A stretch of 31,660 nucleotides of DNA from a virus, in IMG/VR virus record IMGVR_UViG_3300010389_000076, positions 1 to 31,660 of that record; one strand, written 5' to 3'. This document shows, piece by piece, positions 1 to 9,809 of this stretch. The number at the start of each line of letters is the position of its first letter. The stretch's first letter is position 1. Under the pieces are notes generated by a model. It had not been told where the DNA came from. It saw nothing but the letters and a program-made list of their open reading frames with translations, and made no database searches. A program made the position numbers and the translations under genes.

Positions 1-1274
1 TTAGAATCATCATAATAAAGTTCAACTTTACCATCAACTAAAGCATCTCTATAAAATCTTGCTAATGTTTCAGTTCCCTTCTTGACGGAAAAAATGCTAT
101 TTGCATTTGATCCTAAGTTAATCTCTAGGTCGGCATTAGTTTGATTAGTAATTATATTTGTTGTTCCATCATGATAAATTCTTAAGTCATTGCCTGTTCC
201 AAAGTCAAGAGTGTCATTATCTTTAAATGAAGCGGATTGAGTAAAATTGACATTTCCTTCAAAAGTAGAAACACCAGAAACACTTAACTGTTCCGTAAAG
301 GTAGTTCCAGTGACAGTTGCAAGACCTGTTACTTCTAGATTGGCAGCAGTTGCAAATCCAGTTACTTCTAGATTGGCAGCAGTTGCAAATCCAGTTACAT
401 TCAGATATTGAACTGTTGTTTGTACTGTATTGATACCAGCTGGAAGTTTTGTTTCTCCTAAAATATAAATTGTATTACCCATCCCTGCTTGACTGGATGC
501 CTGATAATACAATTCACTTGGAGAATCAAATGGAACTCTGAATGTAATAATTCCTACCTGAGTACCATTGTTTTCTACACCACGATCAAATCTATCTCCT
601 ATGCCAGTTGTTTGGGATGTTTTGATATAAAATGGATATCCTACAGAATTTATATTGAATTTGTAATGCTTTCCTCTAGTCAAATAAAGTAAGGGATCAT
701 CTTTATTTACTGTGAATCCTATTCCAGTTGATTGAAACTGATAAGCAGCTGATCCATTATTGATAATATCAAATTCAGTATATATTTCTGAATCTTTTGA
801 AGTTAAAATTCCTGTAATATTGAGGTCAGTTGCTGTTAGTGTTCCTCCAACAGAAACTGTTCCATCAAATGAATTTCCAGATAAATTGCCAGTAACAATT
901 AGGTCCCCATACAAATAAGCTGCAGTTTGACCTATGGATGAACCAGCTCTAACTTCTAAAGGAACACCAGGAGATGCAGTATTAATTCCGATAGAAACTG
1001 ATGTTCCTACAACTACTTTTAGTGCAGTTCCACCAGTTCCTACATTAAATCCTGATACAACTGTACCAATTCCAGTAATATTAGAACTTTGTCCTCTTAA
1101 TTCGCCGCCATTTGCAGTAATATTTCCATAAGCAGTTACATCACCAATAACATCTAATTTTGATGCCGGAACCGTTGTTCCAAGACCAACCTTGTCAAGA
1201 TCATTAGTTGCATAGATCAAGTCTGTTGCGATCTCTATGCCGTTCTTGACAACAAAGTTCTTGTTAAGTGCCAT
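1..1274 (-). CDS. Tail fibre-like virion protein, C-terminal part outside window
   Basis: The reading frame is open from an ATG at 1272-1274 to the left edge with no stop, giving about 424 residues of a longer protein. The N-terminus starts MALNKNFVVKNG and soon shows the VGLGTTVPASKLDVIG motif, a repeat type common in cyanophage fibre shafts. Further on there are YDDS and LRIYHDGTTN motifs that recur in long fibre proteins. Residues of the type GFATAANLEVT occur twice in tandem. Function is inferred to be a structural fibre exposed on the virion and perhaps involved in adsorption; no receptor-binding end is visible because the 3' end is missing. A TATAAATA late promoter lies 36 bases upstream of the start. 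No strong Shine-Dalgarno sequence is near the ATG. Confidence 0.8.
   Translation of the reverse strand, partial: MALNKNFVVKNGIEIATDLIYATNDLDKVGLGTTVPASKLDVIGDVTAYGNITANGGELRGQSSNITGIGTVVSGFNVGTGGTALKVVVGTSVSIGINTASPGVPLEVRAGSSIGQTAAYLYGDLIVTGNLSGNSFDGTVSVGGTLTATDLNITGILTSKDSEIYTEFDIINNGSAAYQFQSTGIGFTVNKDDPLLYLTRGKHYKFNINSVGYPFYIKTSQTTGIGDRFDRGVENNGTQVGIITFRVPFDSPSELYYQASSQAGMGNTIYILGETKLPAGINTVQTTVQYLNVTGFATAANLEVTGFATAANLEVTGLATVTGTTFTEQLSVSGVSTFEGNVNFTQSASFKDNDTLDFGTGNDLRIYHDGTTNIITNQTNADLEINLGSNANSIFSVKKGTETLARFYRDALVDGKVELYYDDS
328..393 (-). repeat. Perfect 33-bp tandem duplication in fibre gene
   Basis: Two identical 33-bp units (328-360 and 361-393) lie head to tail, in frame, coding for an 11-residue unit (GFATAANLEVT). 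The next sequence to the right begins like a third, diverged copy. This looks like a recent in-frame duplication that lengthens the fibre. Confidence 0.9.
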
Positions 1275-1309
1275 ATTAGTAGAGGTTCACTATCCCCTCG
1301 TATTTTTTA

Positions 1310-1317
1310 TATTTATA
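1310..1317 (-). promoter_or_regulatory. T4-type late promoter TATAAATA
   Basis: The minus strand reads TATAAATA, the T4 late consensus, 36 bases before the ATG at 1274. It overlaps the TAA stop of the 533-aa gene to its right. Confidence 0.75.
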
Positions 1318-2914
1318 CTCTAAAGACTATGGAAGAAGAGGTTGATGTGTTTCCACCTAATGTAGAGCTGGTTACTGTGACAACTCCATTAGTATATCCA
1401 CTTCCACCTCCCCCTCCTGCTCCTGAAGTTCCACCAGATCCACCTGTTGCTCCATTTCCCCCATCTCCACCATTATTCACACCATCACCTGCAGTTGTTG
1501 TAATAGTATACCCTGCTTTAAGACCTCTGATAATTTCATCACTTGAAGATACTTCTGTCCCATTACCAATTCTAAATTTAATTGGTGATGTTGAGTTATT
1601 GGAACAAGCGGATACACCTTGATTTAACCAATATATTCCTTTTGTACAAGAAATAGTTCTACCTCCATCTGGAGCAGTTGCAACTGTATCCCCACTTTGT
1701 AATGTTATTGATGAACCTGCTAATATAGATCCAAAAATACCATTAAGTGTTAAGTTTCCTGAAGTTATTCTGGTTCCACCAGTTCCTGCATTAGTTCCTA
1801 CACCATTTGCACCAGCAAGATCTACTCCACCTCCAGCACCACCATTACCCGTAGTTCCTGCATTTCCACCTTGTCCAACCACAGCTAGTAGTTCTGAACC
1901 TTCATATAAAAATACTGCTGAATTATTAGATATTCCCAAAACTGTATATTCTGTGTCTTCTGCCAGAGTAAGACTGATTGTTGATGTTCCACCTTGTCCA
2001 CCAATTCTTGCACCATTATCTGAACCTTTAGATGCCTTGATATCCATAATCAAATTAACATTCTTCTCTTTTGCATAGAAGGTTATAATATTGTAATTGC
2101 TACCAAATGTTGATGAATTCAAAGTAAAGTTTCCGCTATCCAGATTGGTTTCTTGACTTGCATAAAGAGAAGAATCTGAATTGGAGAATCCTTCAAAGAC
2201 AACAATATTTCTGGGAGCAATATATCCAAATGATACTTCACTCGAAGATGCTGTAATTGTTGTACCTTCAAAGTTGGTTTCCGCAAAGAATTGAACTGTA
2301 TCTGTTCCTGTTCCAGATTTTGTGAGTTCTATACTAGTTTTATTGGAATTGGCAACTATAATGCCATTTACTTTCCAATAGTATGTTAATGTGTAAGATG
2401 TATTGCTGATACTTGCAGATGCACTAAATGTTGCAGTCTCTCCCTCAGTAGCACTGTTTGATACCGGTTGAGATGTAATTGATATTGATGGTCTTATTTT
2501 TAAAGATGCGATATCGGAATCTAAAGGACTATTAATAGCCTTTCCAGATGTTTTATAATTAATATATTTTCTGGTTGAGTTATAATTTCCTGGTATATAA
2601 GTTGCTCTTAAATAAATGCTTTGGTCTTGATTTGAACTAATGTTGCTGATAGTTAATTTTGTAGTATTTGCACCAGAAATGTTTGGTCCATTTAATAATG
2701 GACCATTTTGATTATACCATCTATATTCAATAATACCATCCACACTTCCATCTTGTAATTCATTGAATGATGCTGAAGCTGCTGCAGTGAATGATGCAGT
2801 ATCCCCTGCATTGGCCACCACATCACTAGGTTGACTATTAAAAATCAATCTGGGTCCATTCAAATATAATCCTGTGGATGGTATTCTAAAATTTCTAAAT
2901 CCAAATGGTATCAT
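1313..2914 (-). CDS. Virion protein with Ig-like and glycine-rich domains
   Basis: 533 residues. Residues about 25-130 and 140-230 look like two Ig-like beta domains: each begins with an (F/I)xSQPxxxxxxxGxTAxFxAxAS pattern and contains a YxW/YYW core tryptophan. From about residue 335 the sequence becomes rich in glycine (runs such as GNGGAGGGVD and GGAGGGGGSGYTNG), resembling the glycine-rich sandwich region found at the ends of phage adhesins. The protein is probably a fibre tip or capsid/tail decoration that binds carbohydrate; this is inference from composition. It lies between the two other fibre-like genes, starts 27 bases after the 2087-aa gene, and has its own late promoter at 2938-2945. 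There is no signal peptide and no transmembrane segment. Confidence 0.7.
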   Translation of the reverse strand: MIPFGFRNFRIPSTGLYLNGPRLIFNSQPSDVVANAGDTASFTAAASASFNELQDGSVDGIIEYRWYNQNGPLLNGPNISGANTTKLTISNISSNQDQSIYLRATYIPGNYNSTRKYINYKTSGKAINSPLDSDIASLKIRPSISITSQPVSNSATEGETATFSASASISNTSYTLTYYWKVNGIIVANSNKTSIELTKSGTGTDTVQFFAETNFEGTTITASSSEVSFGYIAPRNIVVFEGFSNSDSSLYASQETNLDSGNFTLNSSTFGSNYNIITFYAKEKNVNLIMDIKASKGSDNGARIGGQGGTSTISLTLAEDTEYTVLGISNNSAVFLYEGSELLAVVGQGGNAGTTGNGGAGGGVDLAGANGVGTNAGTGGTRITSGNLTLNGIFGSILAGSSITLQSGDTVATAPDGGRTISCTKGIYWLNQGVSACSNNSTSPIKFRIGNGTEVSSSDEIIRGLKAGYTITTTAGDGVNNGGDGGNGATGGSGGTSGAGGGGGSGYTNGVVTVTSSTLGGNTSTSSSIVFRV

Positions 2915-2937
2915 TAGATTTACTTTGCCTGTGGTAA

Positions 2938-2945
2938 TATTTATG
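2938..2945 (-). promoter_or_regulatory. Late promoter CATAAATA
   Basis: The minus strand reads CATAAATA, matching the NATAAATA pattern, 24 bases before the ATG at 2914. It covers the TAA stop codon of the 2087-aa gene (2941-2943). Confidence 0.65.
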
Positions 2946-5900
2946 AATTGGATTTCAATTCATCAATTTCTTTCTTCAATTCCTTCACTGCTTCAATAAG
3001 AACACCAATGAGTCCATTATAATTGACAGATTTGAATCCATCAGAATTTTCATGAATCAATTGAGGTAAAACCTCTTCTACATTTTGAGCTATGACACCT
3101 GATGATTTATTTCCATTCATTTTCCAATTGAAGTCTACACCATCAATTTTTACTATTTTATCAATAGGATTTTCAATTTTTTTAATATTATTTTTGAGAT
3201 TTATATCAGATGTTGAATTAAAATCTGTTGCATTTACAAAGGTGAAAGTAGAAACTCCAGCTGTCATATTTGATGTGACAGTAAGATTATCATGAATTGT
3301 GATAGTTCTAGTATTTGAATCATATGTCCATCCATCAAATGGAGTTGTTCCAGCAACTCCAACAGAGAAGTTTTGCCCACCTACTCCACCATATAATGTG
3401 TTTCCACCATCAAAGCTCATGAAAGAGTAAATGTCTTCAGCAGCTATAACATTTGTTACATCTGGTATTAATCCACCTGGCCAATATACTTGAACTGCAT
3501 TTCCAAGAGAGTCAATGAATGTATTGATTCCTACTCCTCTAGCTATTGCTCCTTGGTTTACTTTTAAAGTAAAACCAAAAGTAGAACCTGGTGCCGGATT
3601 AATAATTTGGAATTCATTTATTGTTTCCGAAACCGTCAACTCAAAGGAATTGCCAGAAGAAAGATCAATGACAGCAGTTCCAGAAGTTATTGGAACATTT
3701 TTAAAAGTTTCATAGTATGATGAAAACTTAGTTCTTCCTCCAATATCAAGATCTTCAGATGGAATTGTTGATCCAATTCCAACCCCACGTGATGTTGCTG
3801 ATAATATGGTGAGTCCTGTTCCAACTCTTAGTGTGGATGATACAGTAACTATACCAACTTTAATCTGTCCATCTGATGACTTAAGATTGGTTGCATTAAG
3901 AGTTCCTGCAACATTTACATTGCTATTAAATGATGCTGTAGAAATAAACCTAGACTGATTTCTGACATAGAGATCTGTCATTCCAGTTCCAGGAGATCCA
4001 AGTTCTAAAGTGTAAGTACCTGTTGGAATAGTGGTTCCAATTCCGACCCTTCTACTTAAAAGAGGATAAATGTCATCATTTCCAGAATCTGTTTTCCAAA
4101 GACTGTCTGTTTGGAGATTTGTAAGTGCAGATCCATCACCCTCATATCTGTTAGCGAAAACAGTTCCATCAACTCTCAGTTTTTTATTATTAGCTGTAGT
4201 TCCAATACCAACTCCATCTCCATCAACACAAACCATTGATGAACCAGATCCAACTTTAAGAGTACAATCTCCTACTGAAGTTGTTGCAATCCCAACTTTA
4301 TCAAATACAATATCACTTCCATTTTGACTGAGACTAATTGTTCCAAATGGATACCATCCTCTATCAAGAGTATATGTCCAACCAATTGTTCCTCCTTTAG
4401 TTGGGTTTGCGCTATAAACCACATCCCCAGGATTTCCTGCAATTGATGGTGTAGAAATTCCAACTGAATATCTTCTGGAAATAGTAGCATCTCCCTGAAG
4501 ATAGATTGAATTCGCTTCAATACCTTTATCAGATATCGAAGTTAATTTTTCACTAAAGACTACTGGACCATTGAACTCAGAAAGAATGTCTTTATTTGAT
4601 CCACCATCAACATTAATTGATCTGTTTACCCTTACTTCAAGAGGTTCAATGACATCTATACCATTACTTGCAATGGCACCCTCTGTAATATCTTGACCTG
4701 TTATAGATTGAATTGGAGTATCATATACTTCTTCTCTACCAGTAGTAGAAGAAATCTTTTTATTTCCAATGAAGAAGTCTCCATTATCATTCATACCAGT
4801 GTATACATTTACACCTGCATTTGTTACAAAAGACTGAGCTCTCAATTGTTGTGATAAATCAAGTTGTTGAGATTGTTTATCTGGGAATGCAGTGGAGTAG
4901 TTTCCTGGTCCATATCCAATATACTCAAATGTATGTCCAGATGCACGAATAATTGAGTTTCTTCTCAACTCAATAGATTTTTCACTAATTCTTCTAAGAA
5001 CACTTTCATCTTCATGGGTTGTTGCAGTTGTTCCAAATAAACCTCTAAAGACTTTGACAGGATTTCCAGTTACAGTTGATTTAATTCTCATAATTTCATC
5101 ATCAACTTTGATATAATCTCCAATGTCAAAGTTAAACTTGGTTGCATTCCTAATATTAATTTCATCAATTGTAGTACTTGTTACTGGAGATGAAATTACA
5201 GTACTAATTCCTGCATAAACATCTATTTGTCTTCCTGTAAGTTCAATACTACGATTGTCAAGATTTCCAAATTGTGCAGTAAATCCTGGAGAATATGCAA
5301 AGAAAGTTCCACCAATTCCAGGTGTTATAGTATTGACACCAACATTAAGTACAAATGTACTAAGTCCTACATTTCTAGAAACAATAAATTCTTTATTGTA
5401 GAAACTATTTGTTGCTCCCCCAATTTTAACTGCATTATTGACTCTGAATCCATGAGATTGTTCTGTTGTGACCGTTGCAAGACCACTTACTCTATCATAA
5501 GAGAAAGAAGAAATTTTTAATGCCTTTCCTGTAAGATAGAAATGGGAATTTTGTGTTACAGTTGCACCAAGACCAGTTATTGTATTGACTCCACTTATTG
5601 CATCTGCTGGAATAACTCTAATTGTTTTGCTAGAAGGTACTGCAGCAATTCTATACAGTTGATTGTATGGTCTATAAGTGCTTGAAGTTATTCCACTAAC
5701 TCTTATAGTATCAGAATCATTATCATAAATTTCTGATACTGTTACAGTACCTTGAACAAATCCAGCCCTGGTGGTCACACCAACAACATTTAGTGTTTCT
5801 CCTACAACATAGGAGCTTCCACCTTCCATAATCTTCACTGCAGTAATATTACCAGATGAATTGACTGTAATTCTTGCAGTGGCACTTTTTCCTAGAAGTG

Positions 5901-8900
5901 AACCAGAAAGAGATGCATTGTAAAGATTCTCAGTTCCTGCTCCACTACCATATCCAGCTCCAGGATTTGCAACTACGACATTTGTGATTCTGTTTAATCC
6001 ATGGTCCCTGTCAGTATGAATAGTCAGAGCTGTTCCTACAGAATTAGCAGACACAATATCGGTAATTCCTATACCAATTTCTCCATAAAATTTTTCAAGA
6101 GTTTCTTTTGTAACACTCTCTCTGGAATCATCGATTGCAACTTCTCCAAGTCTTTGTCCATTTGGAATAGCAAATGATATGGATGCATTTGGATCAGAAT
6201 TTGGATTGTCTTTATCATATTGAGGATAAAGATTTTTGATTGGTTGTGAGAATGAGTAAGATGGATCATTAAATGGAGCAACAGGGGGAATATTTGATGA
6301 ATTCAGAACTGTAAGATGGTAAACACCATCTTGTTCTCCATTTACATATTCTTGTATTTGCTGTACATTCTGAATGTAGTAGTTATTGCTGAAGTTTTTA
6401 CGCTTATAAGTTGGAAGACTTGTAGTTCTAATTGAAGTATTATTTGTAAATGTTCCTGGATCATCAGAAATTTCGGATACTGTAAATCCTCTAGAGCTAG
6501 TGATTCCAGTAACCTTAAATACCCCATTATATCCAGATTGTGCTATGCCAGTTGGATTATTTGTACTGGTTACTTTTTCAATTTCAACAGATGATCCAAT
6601 GGAAAGGCAATGTGCCTTTTCAGTAAAGAATGTTATTGTTCCAGCCAGATATTTTGCATCAGCAACAAAACTAAAGTTTCTGAGTTGCCCCTCATTACTC
6701 ATAGTTACTGAAGAGGGATTATAAAGTAATGCTACCTCAGCATTTGAACTACCAGTTACTGTAGAGGAGTCTTGAATGACAAAACTATCTTTTGGTGTTC
6801 TTGCAGTTGCTATTCCAGATGAAGAAGGAATAATATATCTAAACTTATAGATTCTATCATCCGAAGATCTTGAGTCAGGAATTCTGGTAATGTAAGTTCT
6901 TGGAGTTGCATCACCAAGAACACTTGATCCCAAACTTACCAAAGTAGAATATATGTTATTATCTGTAGAAGCAGTTCCTACAGTTACATACCATTGGCCA
7001 ACAGTAGAATCATACTGAATTGGGTGCCCAACATCTCCAGAAACCTTATCACTTACTCTACTCTCTACCGTAAGAGTTCCACCAATTTTATTAATTGTTA
7101 AAGCGTTTCCATTCAAAGCATCATTGAATGTCTTCGCTATTTTAATTTTATTTGCATCTAATCCATTAGTGATAGCATAATAAACTGTATTGTGCTCAAT
7201 TCCATCAGGTATTCTAGTATTATCGCTCTTAATTCTAATAGTTTCTCCATTCAGAAACTCATGATTCTGTGAAAATGTTAAGATATTATTAGAAATACTA
7301 TTTCCAGTACCGACATTTCTTCCTACTTTTGCAATTTTAACAGAAGTTACTTGACTAGAATCATGATGTGTATTTGGCATCACAATTCTAGCATTATAGG
7401 GAGTTAGAGTGCCTCCTCTACTAATTAATACATTCAATCTATCATCATATTTTGCACCAATTCTATAACCTTGAATTACTGAATCAGGTTTTACATCAGA
7501 ATTTGTTTGATTGTAGAGATAAAGTCTACTTGTAGATCCAACTCCAACAGTTCTTGTTACATCAATAGCATTATATTCTATATTGATTGAAGTTTCTTGA
7601 TTCTTTAAGGGTGGTATAATATTTGTGATATATCCTACATCATCCTTAGAAAAAGCAGTATCTCTGAATCCATCGGATCTTAGAGCTACTTGTCCAAAAT
7701 TAGAATTGGAATTGGTAACAGAAAAATCTCCACCACTCTCAACAACAAATTGATCGGAGAATCCAATAGCAAATATTGAAACTAACTGAATAAATGAATT
7801 ATTTGATGCTTTAATGTGATAGTTTCTATAAGATGGCTTATATTTTGCCAAAGGATCGCTGTGAATATTATCTATTGTCGTAGAATCTTCATAAGATCCA
7901 CTAACACTATTGTATTTTACAAATGCATTGTCATCAATTTGAAGACTAATTCCAGTGAATTGAGCAACAACCATAGACTTGAATCCAGAAGCTTTGGATC
8001 CATCTGCGTGCATACCACAGAGACCATAAACAGATCTCATAGAAACATTAAAAATATATGGAGATGCGCCAGAAACAGTATCTGTACTCAATACAACATT
8101 AGAACCTACTGAAGTTGGAGATGCATCTGATGGTACAGCAGGAACTTCATATTTAAATCCTGTGGGGTTTCCATCAGAATCAACTGAAGTAATCTCGGTT
8201 ACCTTGAATGTACCATTATATGCATTGTCTGATACATCATTAATTTGAACTACTGTATCTGCATTTAGTCCAGAAATTCCTTCAACTAAAGAAACAGTGA
8301 CTAAAGATGATGGTAATACACCATCTCCAGAAATAATTGTACTTATCCCAACACTTCCACTAACTGGTCCTACAATACGATATTCATCTACCTTTGCTTG
8401 AATATCTACACCAGATGCTGGATAGTCTGGAGATATTGGTCTACCAGATGATGGTCCGTATGCTATACCGATCTTTTCATAATACATATCAAGATCAGTT
8501 CTATTTGTAGAGTAATTTGAAATGAACTGATCATTGATCTTAACTTCATTTACTCCATCAGCATATTCGAATCCAGTAAGTTTATGGTGAGAGAATGTTG
8601 GAGCAAATTTTGTGGTGGTATAATCTTTATAGATGTTAGAGTTTTGATCTGCATCTAAAATAGTAAAACTATAGAAATATGTTCCACCAGTAATTTTGAA
8701 TATTGATGCTCTCTCAATATCATCATTGGCTGGATTTGGGACATAAAGTGGACGAATCTTACATTTGCGAAGATCTTGTCCTACAATAGAAACACCTCTA
8801 GGAACAATGACACCACCATGAATACTGTTTAATTTATAGAGAATATTGTTTGGGTTGGCAATATCAAAGTCAGTAAATGCAGTAAATTGAGAGAAATCAC

Positions 8901-9204
8901 CACTTGTAGTGCCATCTCTCAATTTAAATGATGATCCAGAAGGAATCCATCCAGGTCTGTTATCTACAAAGTGCTCACCAGGAGCAAGCATAATTGTAGT
9001 TTTTTCAAACCTATCATTATCAAAACCTCTCTGATAGGAAAATCTAGATGCTTCTACAAGTGCTCTTTGGATCGTCTTAAAGGGACGAGCCATTGAATTG
9101 CCCTGATTTGTAATATTATCAGTTGCATCTAAACTATTTGGATCAACATAAATGATATTTCCACGAACGTTCTTCAGGAAATTATCTAAGCGACTGAGTG
9201 GCAT
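2941..9204 (-). CDS. Giant fibre/structural protein with C-terminal S74 chaperone
   Basis: 2087 residues, the largest gene here. The N-terminus (MPLSRLDNFLKNVRGNIIYV, then PFKTIQRALVEAS) resembles the pectin-lyase-like or beta-helix start of cyanophage virion proteins. The middle is long and beta-rich. Residues about 1690-1890 carry several VGIGTT-type shaft repeats. The last about 95 residues form an intramolecular chaperone of endosialidase (peptidase S74): S1999-D-I-N-L-K, then GVIAQNVEEVLP, then a coiled-coil tail ending IEAVKELKKEIDELKSNS. In this family the chaperone trimerises the fibre and cuts itself off just before the Ser; the predicted cut is therefore before Ser1999 (codon 3208-3210). 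Domain presence is seen; cleavage is inferred from the family. A late promoter lies about 30 bases upstream. Confidence 0.9.
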   Translation of the reverse strand: MPLSRLDNFLKNVRGNIIYVDPNSLDATDNITNQGNSMARPFKTIQRALVEASRFSYQRGFDNDRFEKTTIMLAPGEHFVDNRPGWIPSGSSFKLRDGTTSGDFSQFTAFTDFDIANPNNILYKLNSIHGGVIVPRGVSIVGQDLRKCKIRPLYVPNPANDDIERASIFKITGGTYFYSFTILDADQNSNIYKDYTTTKFAPTFSHHKLTGFEYADGVNEVKINDQFISNYSTNRTDLDMYYEKIGIAYGPSSGRPISPDYPASGVDIQAKVDEYRIVGPVSGSVGISTIISGDGVLPSSLVTVSLVEGISGLNADTVVQINDVSDNAYNGTFKVTEITSVDSDGNPTGFKYEVPAVPSDASPTSVGSNVVLSTDTVSGASPYIFNVSMRSVYGLCGMHADGSKASGFKSMVVAQFTGISLQIDDNAFVKYNSVSGSYEDSTTIDNIHSDPLAKYKPSYRNYHIKASNNSFIQLVSIFAIGFSDQFVVESGGDFSVTNSNSNFGQVALRSDGFRDTAFSKDDVGYITNIIPPLKNQETSINIEYNAIDVTRTVGVGSTSRLYLYNQTNSDVKPDSVIQGYRIGAKYDDRLNVLISRGGTLTPYNARIVMPNTHHDSSQVTSVKIAKVGRNVGTGNSISNNILTFSQNHEFLNGETIRIKSDNTRIPDGIEHNTVYYAITNGLDANKIKIAKTFNDALNGNALTINKIGGTLTVESRVSDKVSGDVGHPIQYDSTVGQWYVTVGTASTDNNIYSTLVSLGSSVLGDATPRTYITRIPDSRSSDDRIYKFRYIIPSSSGIATARTPKDSFVIQDSSTVTGSSNAEVALLYNPSSVTMSNEGQLRNFSFVADAKYLAGTITFFTEKAHCLSIGSSVEIEKVTSTNNPTGIAQSGYNGVFKVTGITSSRGFTVSEISDDPGTFTNNTSIRTTSLPTYKRKNFSNNYYIQNVQQIQEYVNGEQDGVYHLTVLNSSNIPPVAPFNDPSYSFSQPIKNLYPQYDKDNPNSDPNASISFAIPNGQRLGEVAIDDSRESVTKETLEKFYGEIGIGITDIVSANSVGTALTIHTDRDHGLNRITNVVVANPGAGYGSGAGTENLYNASLSGSLLGKSATARITVNSSGNITAVKIMEGGSSYVVGETLNVVGVTTRAGFVQGTVTVSEIYDNDSDTIRVSGITSSTYRPYNQLYRIAAVPSSKTIRVIPADAISGVNTITGLGATVTQNSHFYLTGKALKISSFSYDRVSGLATVTTEQSHGFRVNNAVKIGGATNSFYNKEFIVSRNVGLSTFVLNVGVNTITPGIGGTFFAYSPGFTAQFGNLDNRSIELTGRQIDVYAGISTVISSPVTSTTIDEINIRNATKFNFDIGDYIKVDDEIMRIKSTVTGNPVKVFRGLFGTTATTHEDESVLRRISEKSIELRRNSIIRASGHTFEYIGYGPGNYSTAFPDKQSQQLDLSQQLRAQSFVTNAGVNVYTGMNDNGDFFIGNKKISSTTGREEVYDTPIQSITGQDITEGAIASNGIDVIEPLEVRVNRSINVDGGSNKDILSEFNGPVVFSEKLTSISDKGIEANSIYLQGDATISRRYSVGISTPSIAGNPGDVVYSANPTKGGTIGWTYTLDRGWYPFGTISLSQNGSDIVFDKVGIATTSVGDCTLKVGSGSSMVCVDGDGVGIGTTANNKKLRVDGTVFANRYEGDGSALTNLQTDSLWKTDSGNDDIYPLLSRRVGIGTTIPTGTYTLELGSPGTGMTDLYVRNQSRFISTASFNSNVNVAGTLNATNLKSSDGQIKVGIVTVSSTLRVGTGLTILSATSRGVGIGSTIPSEDLDIGGRTKFSSYYETFKNVPITSGTAVIDLSSGNSFELTVSETINEFQIINPAPGSTFGFTLKVNQGAIARGVGINTFIDSLGNAVQVYWPGGLIPDVTNVIAAEDIYSFMSFDGGNTLYGGVGGQNFSVGVAGTTPFDGWTYDSNTRTITIHDNLTVTSNMTAGVSTFTFVNATDFNSTSDINLKNNIKKIENPIDKIVKIDGVDFNWKMNGNKSSGVIAQNVEEVLPQLIHENSDGFKSVNYNGLIGVLIEAVKELKKEIDELKSNS

Positions 9205-9233
9205 CTTATTCGCACAGAGATTCTACTTGTCTT

Positions 9234-9241
9234 TATTTATC
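9234..9241 (-). promoter_or_regulatory. Late promoter GATAAATA
   Basis: The minus strand reads GATAAATA, 30 bases before the ATG of the 2087-aa gene. It lies only about 5 bases beyond the terminator of the upstream tRNA cassette, so the late operon restarts right after that unit ends. Confidence 0.7.
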
Positions 9242-9245
9242 TACT

Positions 9246-9271
9246 AAAAAACCCCTCAATTTCTTGAGAGG
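9246..9271 (-). terminator. Intrinsic terminator of small-gene/tRNA cassette
   Basis: On the minus strand an 8-bp stem (CCTCTCAA pairing with TTGAGGGG, one G-T pair) closes a GAAA tetraloop and is followed by six T. The stem arms are at 9264-9271 and 9252-9259, the T run at 9246-9251. It is well placed to end transcription of the unit that starts at the 10326-10354 promoter. Confidence 0.85.
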
Positions 9272-9316
9272 TCTTAAAGCACACGGAAGGGATTTGGTTC
9301 AGTATCACCTTTAATA

Positions 9317-9490
9317 TTATAACACATCTTTGTGATTCAGCAAGTATTCTACAGTATTTGCAATATCATTCATGGCATCTCTGAGATCTGGTCTTTGTCC
9401 AGATTCCTGTTTACAAACAGGTCTTGAGCAATCGGATAAGGTCCATCTCCATAAATTCATTTCTTGACAATACCATAAATTTATTTTCAT
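9317..9490 (-). CDS. Small protein of unknown function, 57 aa
   Basis: An ORF of 57 codons, ATG at 9488-9490 and TAA at 9317-9319. The protein starts MKINLWYCQEMNLWRW, is rich in Trp and Cys (Cys8, Cys21, Cys26) in its first half, and ends in an amphipathic helix (DLRDAMNDIANTVEYLL). I recall similar short W-rich proteins with a RDAMND-like segment in cyanomyoviruses, but cannot name a function. It starts 9 bases after the 89-aa gene, with a weak AGAG upstream, and is the last gene before the terminator at 9246-9271. Coding status is inferred from the tight spacing and the sensible composition. Confidence 0.6.
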   Translation of the reverse strand: MKINLWYCQEMNLWRWTLSDCSRPVCKQESGQRPDLRDAMNDIANTVEYLLNHKDVL

Positions 9491-9499
9491 ATCTCTATA

Positions 9500-9769
9500 T
9501 TAATCTGTAGGAAGCATTTCTGGATTTTCCAATTCCACATCAAATAGCATAGGATGACATTGTTCTTCTATTAAGTAAAAAGATGATCTATACAAATCAT
9601 CAGGATCAAATCTCCTTTCTTTATCTGCTAATCCAATTATTTCAAAATCATATTGATAACTATCTGGAACATCATCAAAAGTAAAGGGGACCTGGTTTAT
9701 GAAATACATAAGGACAATTTCAGATCCTTGATTGTACCAAACATACCTGGTATCAATACGGTATTTCAT
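9500..9769 (-). CDS. Small acidic protein of unknown function, 89 aa
   Basis: I place the start at the ATG at 9767-9769 (MKYRIDTRYVWYNQG). The frame stays open further upstream, but that extension translates the tRNA-Leu gene and is not real. The product is acidic, with many aromatic residues and a DDVPDSYQYDFEI stretch. No domain or motif is recognised, and there is no signal peptide or membrane helix. It lies between the tRNA and the 57-aa ORF within the small cassette. An early or accessory role is suggested only by the sigma-70-like promoter that serves the cassette. Confidence 0.65.
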   Translation of the reverse strand: MKYRIDTRYVWYNQGSEIVLMYFINQVPFTFDDVPDSYQYDFEIIGLADKERRFDPDDLYRSSFYLIEEQCHPMLFDVELENPEMLPTD

Positions 9770-9809
9770 AAATGTTCCGTACTTTTGGTTATTTAGAGGA
9801 TGAACCTCA

